Shown here: positions 44,810 to 54,591 of the stretch, in pieces
How the letters are laid out: every line of letters starts with the position of its first letter
How positions within the stretch are numbered: position 1 is the first letter of the stretch
Origin: Rhizobiaceae bacterium
GTDB taxonomy: Bacteria > Pseudomonadota > Alphaproteobacteria > Rhizobiales > Rhizobiaceae
DNA: 64,000 nucleotides
Assembly: GCA_014238155.1 (NCBI GenBank)
Contig: JABABQ010000047.1
Span: 1-64,000, forward strand
Reading direction: 5' to 3'
Notes under the pieces: generated by a model
What the model was told of the DNA's origin: nothing
The model's database searches: none
The model's input: the letters and a program-made list of their open reading frames with translations, nothing else
Made by a program: the position numbers and the translations under genes

Positions 44810-46270
44810 TTAACGTTTGGCCAGAGCGCGGTTTCGCGCCCCCGGTTTTACCAGCCATTTCAACAAAGATTTGGCGCGAAACAAGTCCAGATTTGGTGGT
44901 TGAATTTCTGCGTTGCCAGTCATTCGTGCGGATTTTATCTGACGTTCAATCGAACAAATTTCTGCTGAGTCAGGCGACCAGCGCCAATAGGCTGATGCAT
45001 TCTTTATACTGACCATCGGATTGTTGATTTTCAATGGAACCGGCTTTGAACAACTGTTTGCAGATTTTGATTTCCAGATGGTGTCAGCTTCCAAAAACAA
45101 CACGCTGGCCTGTGGAGCCGATGCCCTGATCTGATCCAGCAACTGGTCCCTTCCATTGCCAGGCTGGCTTTTGGTTTCGGGCAATGCGTCGGGAGAGCCG
45201 GTCGATGCCTGATCAACAATGATCAGATCAGGAGCCAATTGCCGCACGTCATTGGCAAGCAGGTCGGGATCATATTTTGAAGTTTTTTTGTCGTTCGCAA
45301 CATCGAGCTGGAAATCCATGTAGCGGATCCCTGCGCCGGATTTGCCTGAATGCCAGTTCATAACACCTGTTCTGGCACCGCCTCCAGGTGTCAAAGTGGC
45401 GGATTTTGAGTGGGCATTAAGTTTGAACAGCTTTGATCCGGGAGATTTGGCGTAGGCGTCAAACTTCTTTTCAACACCGCCAGCCTTCAGCGTGAATGTG
45501 CCCTGTGAAGGACCTGTAGCAACGGTCACTCCGACCCAGTCAAACGGGTCCGACTGGCTGGTAAATGTCACCGACGACATCGAGGATCGGGACGAAAGCC
45601 GCATGCCGGAGAGGCCAAATCCCGGCTTGCCCTGCCGTCTGGTCACCAGTCTGCGCCATCTGCCTGTTCGGGTAAGTTCGAACCGGTCCGCTTGAGATTG
45701 ATATCTGTTGCGATTCGGAGAAATCATACCGTGACCGGCATCGCCATAGAGTTTTTTCAGCCCTTCGCGCATTCCCCGCTGAAAGTGTTCCGAACTCTGT
45801 TTGCTTCTCGCAACGTGTAAAATGGTCAATGGCTGGGATTTTGCTTTATTGGTTAGGAGAGCAAGACCTTGGTAAAAGTGGTTGAGTGGATCTCTCGCTT
45901 CGCCTGCAGAAGCTTTCGGATTGATACTGCCAACGATCTCGCCGGAAACAGCGGCCGCTGACGCCCGCACTTCTTCTGAATTGGGGTCGATCACCAGAAC
46001 TTCGCGCGATAGCAAGACCTTCCGCTGCCGCTGCAGTGCCGGTCGGAGTTTTTTCAGATTGGCCTTTGATATTGAAGTTATGTTGCTGGTCAGATCCACT
46101 TTCTGAGCGATCAGTCCGTCGGCCAATTGTTCAAGAATTTTCGCCCGCGACGGCGAATTGATCTCTGTCGCAAACGCCTTCGGTGCGTTTGTCAACGGGT
46201 GGAATGCTGTCAACGCCAATGCTGAGCACAGAAGTGGCGCCAAGGTCGATGTAAGAGAAACTCGGGTCAT
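44810..46270 (-). CDS. Exported SGNH-hydrolase-like protein, apparently degenerate
   Basis: The 486-residue protein has a signal peptide (start MTRVSLTSTLAPLLCSALALTAFHP) and the layout of a peptidoglycan/polysaccharide O-acetylesterase of the SGNH family: LTILHVARSKQSSEHFQRGMREGLKKLYGDAGHGM aligns with block I (normally GDSH; here ARSK, Ser kept), and APDLIIVDQASTGSPD with block III (normally GTNE). No DxxH is seen near the C-terminus. Several catalytic positions therefore seem lost, and it may be a non-catalytic carbohydrate-binding protein. The start at 46270 has no clear ribosome site; the track starts 23 codons earlier. A DegT aminotransferase gene lies upstream on the same strand. Confidence 0.6.
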   Translation of the reverse strand: MTRVSLTSTLAPLLCSALALTAFHPLTNAPKAFATEINSPSRAKILEQLADGLIAQKVDLTSNITSISKANLKKLRPALQRQRKVLLSREVLVIDPNSEEVRASAAAVSGEIVGSINPKASAGEARDPLNHFYQGLALLTNKAKSQPLTILHVARSKQSSEHFQRGMREGLKKLYGDAGHGMISPNRNRYQSQADRFELTRTGRWRRLVTRRQGKPGFGLSGMRLSSRSSMSSVTFTSQSDPFDWVGVTVATGPSQGTFTLKAGGVEKKFDAYAKSPGSKLFKLNAHSKSATLTPGGGARTGVMNWHSGKSGAGIRYMDFQLDVANDKKTSKYDPDLLANDVRQLAPDLIIVDQASTGSPDALPETKSQPGNGRDQLLDQIRASAPQASVLFLEADTIWKSKSANSCSKPVPLKINNPMVSIKNASAYWRWSPDSAEICSIERQIKSARMTGNAEIQPPNLDLFRAKSLLKWLVKPGARNRALAKR

Positions 46271-46366
46271 CGCCAGTCGAACGCTTTCGTAATTGAACAC
46301 CAGTGTCGACGGGACAATCAGCCGACACATATGGTTCAAAAATAGTCAAACAGCGTTAACGAAGTC

Positions 46367-47620
46367 TCAATTTTGCGATTTTGGCTTCGATGGCGACTCC
46401 AAATCACCCTGCTGGGTCATTGCAAAGTCACCTTGCAACGCCTCGACTTCCTCCGCGACTATGTCTGCGACCAGCCTGCAGTCAGCAAGGTCAAATGTCA
46501 GGGGAACCCGAATGTCGCAGGTGCGTGAAAGGACTTCCAATGTCTGTGGCAGCGCCTGCGGCTTGCCCAGATAACGCCAACTGTCGTAGCGGCTGGTAAA
46601 CGCCCTGGGGTGTTCAGCGCCAAACCACTTGATGTCGACACCCCGGGCCAGACAATTGCTGATCAGGGGTTCAAAGCCTGAGACGGCAAGGCGTGGGCGA
46701 AACTGGATGGAAGAACCGACAAATTCTTCATTTTGCCGCCGATTGGTGACATCAATCGCCGATGACCGGGACAGTCTGGTTTCCAGAACTTTATAGCGCT
46801 CGTTCCAGCGCCGGACATTGTCATCCAGATTCTGCAATTGCCCGCGCAATATTGTGGCCCGCATATTGTCCATGCGGCCAGAGTAATTCGGTGTCTCAAG
46901 TTTCACCTGCGCAAACACAGATTCATCTGGCGCCGCACCATGAGATTGGTACAGCATATAAGACCCGGACATGATGATGGCGCGGGCCGCAATGACCGGG
47001 TCATCCGTGGTCAGCAGGCCACCCTCACCGGAATTGATATGTTTGTAAGTCTGGGCAGAGAAGGCTGCAACATGACCAAAATTACCCGACCTTACACCAC
47101 TCCATCGCGCGCCCATCGTGTGAGCGCAGTCTTCGATCATGGTGATTTGATGGGTTTTGCAGATCGCGACAATCCGCTCCATATCTGCAATGTGGCCGCG
47201 CATGTGGGATAACATCAAAAACCGGGCGCCACTGGCCTCAGCCTTATGCTGCAAATCGTCGATATCAATGTGCCAGGCATCATCAATCTCGACGAATAGC
47301 GGAACGCCGCCGGCATTATGGATAGCACCAGGAACAGGCGCCAGAGTGTATGCGTTCGCCAACACGGTGTCGCCAGGGCTCAACCCGGCGGCCCGCAGGG
47401 CCACCGCAAGGGCATACCCGCCGGAGGAACAGGCCAGGCAATAGCGCGCTTCCTGATAGGCCGCATATTCCTTTTCAAGCAGAGCCGCTTCGCTGATTTC
47501 CCCTTCCAGCGTGTTGTAGCGATGCAGCCGACCACCACGCAACAATTCACTGACGCGTTCTATTGTTGCTTCGTCGATTGCTTCCTGCTGGGTAAATGGT
47601 TTGGTGAATATGGACTTCAT
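46367..47620 (-). CDS. DegT/DnrJ/EryC1/StrS aminotransferase
   Basis: The 417-residue PLP enzyme has the family pattern: CSSGGYALAVALRAAGLSPGDTVLANAYTLAP, EDCAHTMGARWSG with the PLP-binding aspartate, and the Schiff-base lysine in SAQTYKHINSGEGG. Members aminate keto-sugars for surface polysaccharides or antibiotics, but no sugar-nucleotide genes adjoin it. The ATG overlaps the stop of the M32 carboxypeptidase gene (TGATG), so expression is coupled to it. The long C-terminal tail (GDFAMTQQGDLESPSKPKSQN) is not part of the fold. Confidence 0.88.
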   Translation of the reverse strand: MKSIFTKPFTQQEAIDEATIERVSELLRGGRLHRYNTLEGEISEAALLEKEYAAYQEARYCLACSSGGYALAVALRAAGLSPGDTVLANAYTLAPVPGAIHNAGGVPLFVEIDDAWHIDIDDLQHKAEASGARFLMLSHMRGHIADMERIVAICKTHQITMIEDCAHTMGARWSGVRSGNFGHVAAFSAQTYKHINSGEGGLLTTDDPVIAARAIIMSGSYMLYQSHGAAPDESVFAQVKLETPNYSGRMDNMRATILRGQLQNLDDNVRRWNERYKVLETRLSRSSAIDVTNRRQNEEFVGSSIQFRPRLAVSGFEPLISNCLARGVDIKWFGAEHPRAFTSRYDSWRYLGKPQALPQTLEVLSRTCDIRVPLTFDLADCRLVADIVAEEVEALQGDFAMTQQGDLESPSKPKSQN

Positions 47621-49107
47621 CACAGATCAAACAACTCGTCATATTTTGTTTCCAGATAGGTCAGCAGTGGCTCACTGGAAACCGATTGCTCGCTGGCCCG
47701 GCGCATCAGTTCGAACGGTTCATACAAAGCGCCATGGTGGTGAACATTGGTGCGCAGCCAGGAAAGGATCTCCCCGGTTTCACCGCGTTTCAGTTGATCG
47801 TCCACAGCCGACACCTGATTGCGCAACGCACCATCAAGCTGGGCTGCGTAAATATTGCCCAGCGAATAGGTGGGAAAGTATCCAAACAGTCCCACCGACC
47901 AGTGAACATCCTGCAGAACGCCTTGCGCTGCATCTGGCACATCGCGCCCGAAATCTCGTTTAAAGCGACGGTTCCATTCCGCCTCCAGGTCTGAAATGTC
48001 GAGCTCTCCGGAGATCAGTTCCCGCTCAAGCTCAAACCTCAGCAAAACGTGAAGGTTGTAGTGAACTTCATCAGATTCCGTGCGAATGAATCCGGTTTCA
48101 ACCCTGTTGACGGCGCGGTATAATTCATCCGCATTGTCAATGCCACAATCGCCAAAAGCTTCAACGAAATGAGGGGCAAACCATTCACAGAAAGGTCGGC
48201 TGCGGGCGATCTGATTTTCCCACAGGCGCGACTGGCTTTCGTGTACCCCAAGTGACACATGATTGTTGACCGGCGTCAGGCCGAGTTCGTTGGTAATTCC
48301 CTGCTCATACAAGGCGTGCCCCAGTTCATGGACCGTCGAATACAGACATCCCAACGGATCATTCGCATCGATACGTGTGGTGATGCGGGTGTCCTGTGCC
48401 GTGCCAGATGAAAATGGATGGACAGATTGATCCAGACGTCCCGACTGCCATTCATAGCCCACAGTATCGGCCAGTTTTCGGGCAAGCACCAATTGAGAGT
48501 CGCTGGAAAATGAACCCACCAGCTGCGGCTGATCAATATTGCTGTCAGCAATGGATTGCCGCAGTTTTGACAGGCGCGGCCGCAATCCCTCCAGAAGGGG
48601 TTGAAGCGCTGCAACTGTCATTCCGGGCTCGAAATCATTCAAAAGGGCGTCATACGCGGTGTGACCATCTTCCTGCAGGCAGGCGGCTTCCTGGCGCTTC
48701 AGATCGATGATGGTTTGCAGGATTTGTGAAAATTGCTGAAAATCATTTGCTGCTCTGGCATTCGCCCAGACCCCCTGTGCACGGGACGTGGTACGGGCCA
48801 GTTCCGTCGCCAGTGTCGCCGGGATCTTGCTGGTTCGTTCATACGACCGCCGTGTCAATCGAACATTAGCAGCCTGCTCCGCAGTCAGCTCGGCCTGATC
48901 CAGTTCATCCAACCAGTCTTCAATGCGTGGGTCTGAGTTGCGCTGATGGGTAACTTCTTCCAACGCCGCGGCCTGTTCAGCACGCACAGCCGCCCCATTG
49001 GCAGGCATCATCACTTCCTGATCCCAAGACAAAAGGCCCGCCACCTGGGCAAGGGCACGCGTGGTTTTTACCTGGGTTATCAGGGCGTCATAAGTCGAAT
49101 TGGACAT
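47620..49107 (-). CDS. M32 family metallocarboxypeptidase
   Basis: The 495-residue protein is a Taq-type carboxypeptidase: HELGHALYEQG (HEXXH zinc site, near residue 263), HPFSSGT, DTRITTR and GVHESQSRLWEN are the family signatures. It trims C-terminal residues from peptides in the cytoplasm. The ATG giving MSNSTYDALITQVK fits the family; a GTG 11 codons upstream is possible and neither has a clear ribosome site. It is divergent from the GGDEF-EAL gene. Confidence 0.94.
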   Translation of the reverse strand: MSNSTYDALITQVKTTRALAQVAGLLSWDQEVMMPANGAAVRAEQAAALEEVTHQRNSDPRIEDWLDELDQAELTAEQAANVRLTRRSYERTSKIPATLATELARTTSRAQGVWANARAANDFQQFSQILQTIIDLKRQEAACLQEDGHTAYDALLNDFEPGMTVAALQPLLEGLRPRLSKLRQSIADSNIDQPQLVGSFSSDSQLVLARKLADTVGYEWQSGRLDQSVHPFSSGTAQDTRITTRIDANDPLGCLYSTVHELGHALYEQGITNELGLTPVNNHVSLGVHESQSRLWENQIARSRPFCEWFAPHFVEAFGDCGIDNADELYRAVNRVETGFIRTESDEVHYNLHVLLRFELERELISGELDISDLEAEWNRRFKRDFGRDVPDAAQGVLQDVHWSVGLFGYFPTYSLGNIYAAQLDGALRNQVSAVDDQLKRGETGEILSWLRTNVHHHGALYEPFELMRRASEQSVSSEPLLTYLETKYDELFDL

Positions 49108-49334
49108 GGTCGGTATATCAGCCGTTTCTGGTGTCTCCACTTAATCCAAAGTGCTGCAACACAACAAGCTCCGTTGATCATTTCTGCTCAATATCCCCAC
49201 GGTGGCGACGGCCAGGACGAACAAGATGGCCGGTCCGGAATTCTCACGATCAAGTGTGCAATTCAGCCACTATGGTTACTCATTCGTTAACTTTTTTGCG
49301 CCAGTATCGCCGCAGGGTAAAAGAGGCAAATTCG

Positions 49335-51128
49335 ATGAGCAAAGGCGTTCGCGCAAAGTCTAAGCGTGATGAGAACAGACGGGCGTCATCAAATGACGAT
49401 CGGATGGAGCGGCGCAATATTGCCAATTTTGTCCTCAACTCGATTGGTGAATGCGCCTACGAATGGGACATTGAAGCCGATAATCTGCAATGGAGTGAGG
49501 GTGCAGAACAGCTGCTTTGCCTGAATTCCGTGGATCAAGTTGCCACAAGCCGGAAATTCAATGCCTTGATGCTGCCCACCGCGGAATCAAGCCGCAGCGA
49601 CGCTATTTTCTCCTCCAGGGAGGTCGATGAAGGTCGCGGTGTCGCCTATTGCCTGCAATATGCCCTTTCCGCTGATGCATTGGATACGTCCAGCGATATC
49701 TGGATTGAAGATACCGGGCGTTGGTATGCAGGAAGTGATGGCCTGCCAAATCGCGCCCATGGCGTTGTCCGCCTGATCAATGAAAGACGCACTCTGGACG
49801 AGAAACTGAATAATCTGTCGCGTCATGATCCACTTACCGGGCTCTTTAATCGCGCCCATTTGAATGTTTGCCTAGACGAAGTGTTTGAAGAGTTGAGCCA
49901 CACCGGTGAACCGGCATGTTTTTTGGTTGTCGGGCTGGAGCATTTTGATCTGATCAACTCCGTTTACGGCTATGAAGCGGGCGATGCTGTTATCAGCGAA
50001 GTTGCCAAGCGGATGCAGGAGAATTTGCGCGACAGGGACATCATCGGCAGGTTTTCCGGTGCTAAGATCGGCATGATCCTGCCGGAATGCGATGGCCGCG
50101 GCCTGTTGGTTGCCGGGTATCGCATCCTGAACCTGCTGCGTGAAAATGTTGTGACAACAGACAAGGGCCCGATTGCGGTCTCGGTTTCGATCGGTGGTGT
50201 TTTGATGCCGCAACATGCCCGCGATTCCAAACAGGTGTTCATGGCTGCTCATCAGGCTTTGAAAGAGAGTCGCCGGGCGCGTGACGCATCAATTGTCGCC
50301 TATCAGCCCGACCCGCAGGAAGAACTTGAAAAGCAGCGCTCCGCACACATGGCGGAAAAAATTATCAGCGCCCTGAAAAACCGTCGCATACATCTGGCCT
50401 GGCAGCCGGTGGTTGATGCCAAAACCGGGGAGATCGTTTTCCACGAGGCTCTGATCCGGCTTGAATCGACGGAGGGTGAACCGCTGGTCGCGGGAGAATT
50501 TGTCGACGTCGCCCAGCGTTTGGGTCTGATCCGTCTGGTGGATCATCACGCCCTTGACCTGGCCCTTGAAACGCTTTGTGCGGCGCCGACTGCGGTATTT
50601 TCTCTCAACGTATCATTTGAAACTGCCTGCGATCCCGAATGGTTGTCCAAGCTGGCCCAGTTTGTGATGAATCGTTCCGACATCGCCGAGCGGCTGATTA
50701 TTGAAGTCACCGAATCCTACGCAGCCGACTCGCTTGACGAGGCGCAGCAGTTCATCAATTCCGTCAGAGATCTTGGTTGTCGGGTTGCACTTGACGATTT
50801 TGGCGCCGGGTATACATCCTTCCGCAATCTTAAAACCCTGGCCTTCGACATCATCAAGGTTGACGGCCAGTTTGTTGAAAATCTGGAATCCAGCAACGAG
50901 AACCAGAAATTCATCAAGGCTCTGGTGGATCTGGCAAGCCTGTTTGACGCTCAAACGGTGGTCGAATGGGTGGAAGACGATATTACCACCGATCTGCTGT
51001 GCGAATGGGGTGTCGATTACCTGCAGGGCTTCAAATTTGGCCGACCCAAGCGGGAACTGCCCTGGCCTACCGTTGACTGTGGCGAAGGCGACGAAGTTGC
51101 CCGGGTCGCCGACAGTACTACCGGGTAA
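49335..51128 (+). CDS. PAS-GGDEF-EAL protein with degenerate GGDEF
   Basis: The 597-residue cytoplasmic protein has a basic start, a PAS-like domain (about 30-150), a GGDEF-type domain (about 160-320) in which the active-site motif is SGAKI (RFSGAKIGMIL), and an EAL domain (about 335-585). The phosphodiesterase side keeps HEALIRL, LNVS, EVTES, DDFGAG, IIKVDGQF and GVDYLQGFKFGRP; the usual EGVE reads EWVE. It should hydrolyse c-di-GMP but not make it. AGAGG precedes the ATG at 49335; the track begins 68 codons earlier in non-coding sequence. Confidence 0.92.
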   Translation: MSKGVRAKSKRDENRRASSNDDRMERRNIANFVLNSIGECAYEWDIEADNLQWSEGAEQLLCLNSVDQVATSRKFNALMLPTAESSRSDAIFSSREVDEGRGVAYCLQYALSADALDTSSDIWIEDTGRWYAGSDGLPNRAHGVVRLINERRTLDEKLNNLSRHDPLTGLFNRAHLNVCLDEVFEELSHTGEPACFLVVGLEHFDLINSVYGYEAGDAVISEVAKRMQENLRDRDIIGRFSGAKIGMILPECDGRGLLVAGYRILNLLRENVVTTDKGPIAVSVSIGGVLMPQHARDSKQVFMAAHQALKESRRARDASIVAYQPDPQEELEKQRSAHMAEKIISALKNRRIHLAWQPVVDAKTGEIVFHEALIRLESTEGEPLVAGEFVDVAQRLGLIRLVDHHALDLALETLCAAPTAVFSLNVSFETACDPEWLSKLAQFVMNRSDIAERLIIEVTESYAADSLDEAQQFINSVRDLGCRVALDDFGAGYTSFRNLKTLAFDIIKVDGQFVENLESSNENQKFIKALVDLASLFDAQTVVEWVEDDITTDLLCEWGVDYLQGFKFGRPKRELPWPTVDCGEGDEVARVADSTTG

Positions 51129-51134
51129 TTCCGT

Positions 51135-51557
51135 TCAGGACGGGCGCTGTGTTGGACGCCAGCCGTCAGGTGCCATTTCAAACTTCTCGAATTCGAATGC
51201 CGGCGCGACCGTGCACCCCACCAAAGTCCATTTGCCAAGGCTTTCGGCGCTCTGCCACCAGCCTGCTGGCACGATGTGTTGCGGTTTTTCTCCCAGATTG
51301 ATGTTCTTGCCCAATCGATGCTCCTCGGCCTCTTCCCCATTGGAAGACAGGCTCAACGCCAACGGCCCACCGGCATAGTGGTGCCAGATCTCGGTCGAAC
51401 CGATCACCCGATGCCAATGCGAGCGATCGCCGGCTTCGAGCAAATAATAAATTGCGGTTGAAACGTCATCTCGAAACGTTTCCGCAAAATAACCACCTTC
51501 CGGATGGGGCTGCAATTTCAGCAGGCCAATGATTTCCGTCGAACTCATTCCCTCCAT
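51135..51557 (-). CDS. DUF985 cupin (cupin_5) family protein
   Basis: The 140-residue protein is a single cupin: PHPEGGYFAETFR, AIYYLLEAGDRSHWHRV, EIWHHYAGGPL and HIVPAGWWQSAE are diagnostic of PF06172. Its function is unknown; it may bind a sugar or metal. The ATG at 51557 overlaps the gloB stop codon (TGATG), and the family often sits beside gloB in Hyphomicrobiales. Confidence 0.9.
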   Translation of the reverse strand: MEGMSSTEIIGLLKLQPHPEGGYFAETFRDDVSTAIYYLLEAGDRSHWHRVIGSTEIWHHYAGGPLALSLSSNGEEAEEHRLGKNINLGEKPQHIVPAGWWQSAESLGKWTLVGCTVAPAFEFEKFEMAPDGWRPTQRPS

Positions 51558-52333
51558 CAAAAACGGTCTTTGCGGGCTCGAATTTCGGTGAATACGTCAA
51601 GATCGGATTGCGATTCCATGCCCAGAAATTCCCGTATTGCAGGGTCATCAGCCCGCATAAACGGATTGGTCTGCAACTCCAGTTCAATTGTGGTGGGCAG
51701 GGTTGGTTTGCCATTGTCGCGCATCACTTCAAATTCGCGCGCCCGGTCTGCCAACTGGCTGTTTTTCGGGTCCACCGACAAGGCGAATTTGGCATTCGCC
51801 AACGTATATTCGTGGCCGGCGTAAACGCGTGTTTGGGGGGGCAGTTCGGCCAGTCTTGCAAGTGCAGTAAACATCATTTCAGGTGTACCTTCGAAGATCC
51901 GCCCGCAGCCAAGAGCAAACAAAGCGTCAGCGCAGAACACCACGCCCTGATCCGGCAGGTAGTAGGCAATCTGTCCCAGCGTATGGCCCGGTGTGCCAAT
52001 GACTTCAATGCGGTGTCCTGAAATTTCAAAGCTGTCCCCATGACCATAACTTTGATCAAGACCGGGAATTTTTGCAGCTTCCTCAACTGGCCCGACAATT
52101 GAACAGCCATATGCTGACTTGAGCGCCTCGTTGCCCTCCACATGATCGCCATGGTGATGGGTTGTCAAAATGTGGGTCAGTTTCAACCTTTTGCTTTCCA
52201 GTACATCACTAACGGCTTCTGTCTCTGGTGCGTCGATACTGATTGTTGCCCCGGATTGCGGGTCATGCAGAATAACCCCGTAATTGTCCTGACGGCAGGG
52301 GAACTGGAAAATCTTCAGCTTGCTGGCGTTCAC
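51557..52333 (-). CDS. gloB: Hydroxyacylglutathione hydrolase (glyoxalase II)
   Basis: The 258-residue metallo-beta-lactamase-fold enzyme hydrolyses S-lactoylglutathione. The binuclear metal site is THHHGDHVEGN, with GTPGHTLGQIAYY, FCADALFALGCGR and VYAGHEYTLANAKFA downstream. The GTG at 52333 is chosen: AAAGGAGC lies 7 bases before it and the length suits the family. The extra 21 residues in the track ORF come partly from the MITE-like element at 52380. Confidence 0.95.
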   Translation of the reverse strand: MNASKLKIFQFPCRQDNYGVILHDPQSGATISIDAPETEAVSDVLESKRLKLTHILTTHHHGDHVEGNEALKSAYGCSIVGPVEEAAKIPGLDQSYGHGDSFEISGHRIEVIGTPGHTLGQIAYYLPDQGVVFCADALFALGCGRIFEGTPEMMFTALARLAELPPQTRVYAGHEYTLANAKFALSVDPKNSQLADRAREFEVMRDNGKPTLPTTIELELQTNPFMRADDPAIREFLGMESQSDLDVFTEIRARKDRF

Positions 52334-52379
52334 TATCTTGCTCCTTTTCGCATTCCGGTTTGTACTTAGTTTTGCTATC

Positions 52380-52662
52380 TTAGGGTCAGGACTCATTAAT
52401 CTGATGTATTCTGCGGTGGTGAATTTTGTTGCTGGCGAGGAGCAGAGACGCAGGAAACCTGTTGGTTTTCAAGGTTCTGCGACGATGTCCAGCGATAAAA
52501 TTCACCCCGCCCACCCAAAACGGAAGGGGGTTGGTCATGAAACGCCCGCCTAATGCAAACCAATGCTCGAAAGGACCACCAGTCCTTGCTTGCGCTTGTT
52601 TTACATTATTCGAACGTGTCATGACCAACACAATACACCATATTAATGAGTCCTGATCCTAA
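52380..52662. mobile_element. 283-bp MITE-like element with terminal inverted repeats
   Basis: The ends TTAGGGTCAGGACTCATTAAT (52380-52400) and its complement (52642-52662) match at 20 of 21 positions, and the similarity continues with mismatches to about 34 bp. An inner 11-bp inverted repeat, GTTGGTCATGA / TCATGACCAAC, lies at about 52530-52540 and 52619-52629. There is no transposase ORF. The first 80 bp recur at 28348-28426, and single ends occur at 21987 and 23181. It fills the spacer between divergent gloB and the methyltransferase, ending a few bases before the latter's start codon. No obvious target duplication is visible. Confidence 0.75.
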
Positions 52663-52664
52663 CG

Positions 52665-53405
52665 ATGCATATGGACATAGTCGACCTTCGCCAGTTTTAC
52701 GCCACACCAATGGGCAAACACGCTCGCCGTTGCATCGGTCAGGCTCTGTCTGCAATTTGGCGCCCGCTCAGCGACGAACGGCTGATCGGGCTTGGTTATG
52801 CAACACCTTATCTGGACATGTTCAAGGCGGATAGTGAGCGCGCACTTGCCTTCATGCCGGCGCGACAGGGGGCGGTTCACTGGCCGCCAGGTGAACCCTG
52901 TTCTACGGCGCTTGTTTACGACGAGGATTTGCCGCTGCCGGATGCAAGTGTCGATCGATTTCTGATGGTCCATGCGCTCGAACATTGTGAAAATGCCGGC
53001 GAAACTCTGACCGAAATCTGGCGAGTTCTGTCTCCCGGCGGCAGGCTCATCATGGTAGTTCCAAACCGGCGTGGCGTCTGGGCCAGAGTGGAGCAAACCC
53101 CCTTTGGGTCTGGTTATCCCTATACCGGAGGGCAATTGACCCAGCTGTTGCGTGAAAATATGTTTACGCCGACGGCATGGTCAGACGCGCTGCATTTTCC
53201 TCCCAGCAATAACCGTTTTGTTCTGCGCGGCGTCAACGCAATGGAACGAATAGGTCGCAGATTCATGCCGGCTCTGAGCGGCGTGGTTGTGGTCGAAGCG
53301 ACCAAACAGGTCTATCAGGGACTGCCTGTACGACAGCGCCAAAGCCGCCGGATATTTGTCCCGGTTCTGGCACCCCAAAATGCCACAAAGGGAAATATCG
53401 ATTAA
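52665..53405 (+). CDS. Class I SAM-dependent methyltransferase
   Basis: The 246-residue protein starts MDIVDLRQFYATPMGKHARR, seen in alphaproteobacterial methyltransferases encoded beside gloB. It has FLMVHALEHCENAGETLTEIWRVLSPGGRLIMVVPNRRG, covering the Methyltransf_11 post-I and motif III regions; the usual glycine-rich motif I is weak. The substrate is unknown. Start candidates are ATG 52665 and ATG 52671; neither has a ribosome site, because the sequence just upstream belongs to the MITE-like element. Confidence 0.85.
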   Translation: MHMDIVDLRQFYATPMGKHARRCIGQALSAIWRPLSDERLIGLGYATPYLDMFKADSERALAFMPARQGAVHWPPGEPCSTALVYDEDLPLPDASVDRFLMVHALEHCENAGETLTEIWRVLSPGGRLIMVVPNRRGVWARVEQTPFGSGYPYTGGQLTQLLRENMFTPTAWSDALHFPPSNNRFVLRGVNAMERIGRRFMPALSGVVVVEATKQVYQGLPVRQRQSRRIFVPVLAPQNATKGNID

Positions 53406-53486
53406 AAAATAGATCTGACCTCCCCTTTTATTGTGAGTGAGGATTATCTAAACCACCTGCAAGTTTCAGCCATATTGAGTGTCAGC

Positions 53487-54590
53487 ATGACAAAGTCAGA
53501 TAATATTCCAGAACCCAATCCCGGTATCATGGAAATTGCCTCTTATGTGCCTGGAAAATCCGCTGTTCCAGCAGGCGTCAAGCTGTTCAAATTGTCCGCC
53601 AATGAAACGCCTCTGGGACCAAGCCCTGCCGCCAAACATGCCTATGCGGAACTGGCTGGAAATCTTGAAGACTATCCCGACGGCAGCTCCAATCAGTTGC
53701 GTGATGCAATCGCCAGCGCCCATGGTGTTAACGCCGCCAATATTTTGTGCGGCAACGGTTCCGACGAATTGTTGGGCCTGATGGCACAATGCTATCTGCG
53801 GCCGGGGCACGAAGCGATATATACCGAGCACGGTTTTTTGATGTACCGCATCGGGATTCTGGGCGCTGGTGCGACGCCAATCGTTGTCCCGGAGAAAGAT
53901 CATACAGCTGATGTGGATGCAATTCTTTCGCGGGTAACCGAGGCCACGAGGCTGGTATATCTGGCCAATCCAAATAACCCTACCGGTACCTATTTGCCGA
54001 TGAGCGAAGTACGCCGCCTGCATGCAGGATTGCCGAAGTCAGCGATTTTGATCCTTGATGCTGCCTATGCTGAATATGTCCGTCGAAACGATTATGAATC
54101 GGGCATCGAGCTGGTGGCCGGGTCGAACAATGTTGTCATGACCAGAACATTTTCCAAGATTCATGGCCTTGCCGCCCTGCGGGTTGGTTGGTTGTTTGGT
54201 CCCGATCACATTGTATCAGTTCTGGAACGGGTGCGTGGTCCGTTCAACGTCAACGCGGCTGCCCAGGCTGCAGCGAAGGCAGCTATTGCCGACCGTGAGA
54301 TGGTCGACAGGGCGGTCGTTCACAACGACGAGTGGCTCACATGGACCAGCGAGGAAATGCGCAAGCTTGGATTGCAAGTCACTCCCAGCGTTGGCAATTT
54401 CATCCTGATCCACTTTGATGCAGTGGATGGCAAATCTGCCGCGGGCGCTGATGCCCATCTCACCGAGCGCGGTTATGTGTTGCGGCTTGTGGGTGGTTAT
54501 GGACTGCCCAACGCCATTCGCATGACCATTGGCTCTGAAGAAGCCTGCCGCGGCACCGTGGCGGCACTGAGCGAGTATTTGAAAGCCTGA
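53487..54590 (+). CDS. hisC: Histidinol-phosphate / aromatic aminotransferase
   Basis: The 367-residue class I/II PLP aminotransferase has the HisC features [31 protein letters not shown] and the Schiff-base lysine in [17 protein letters not shown]. Next to tyrA, members of this group often transaminate prephenate, aromatic keto acids and histidinol phosphate. ATG 53487 gives a normal length; the track begins 18 codons earlier at a GTG. The tyrA start follows the stop after 1 bp. Confidence 0.92.
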   Translation: MTKSDNIPEPNPGIMEIASYVPGKSAVPAGVKLFKLSANETPLGPSPAAKHAYAELAGNLEDYPDGSSNQLRDAIASAHGVNAANILCGNGSDELLGLMAQCYLRPGHEAIYTEHGFLMYRIGILGAGATPIVVPEKDHTADVDAILSRVTEATRLVYLANPNNPTGTYLPMSEVRRLHAGLPKSAILILDAAYAEYVRRNDYESGIELVAGSNNVVMTRTFSKIHGLAALRVGWLFGPDHIVSVLERVRGPFNVNAAAQAAAKAAIADREMVDRAVVHNDEWLTWTSEEMRKLGLQVTPSVGNFILIHFDAVDGKSAAGADAHLTERGYVLRLVGGYGLPNAIRMTIGSEEACRGTVAALSEYLKA

Positions 54591-54591
54591 C

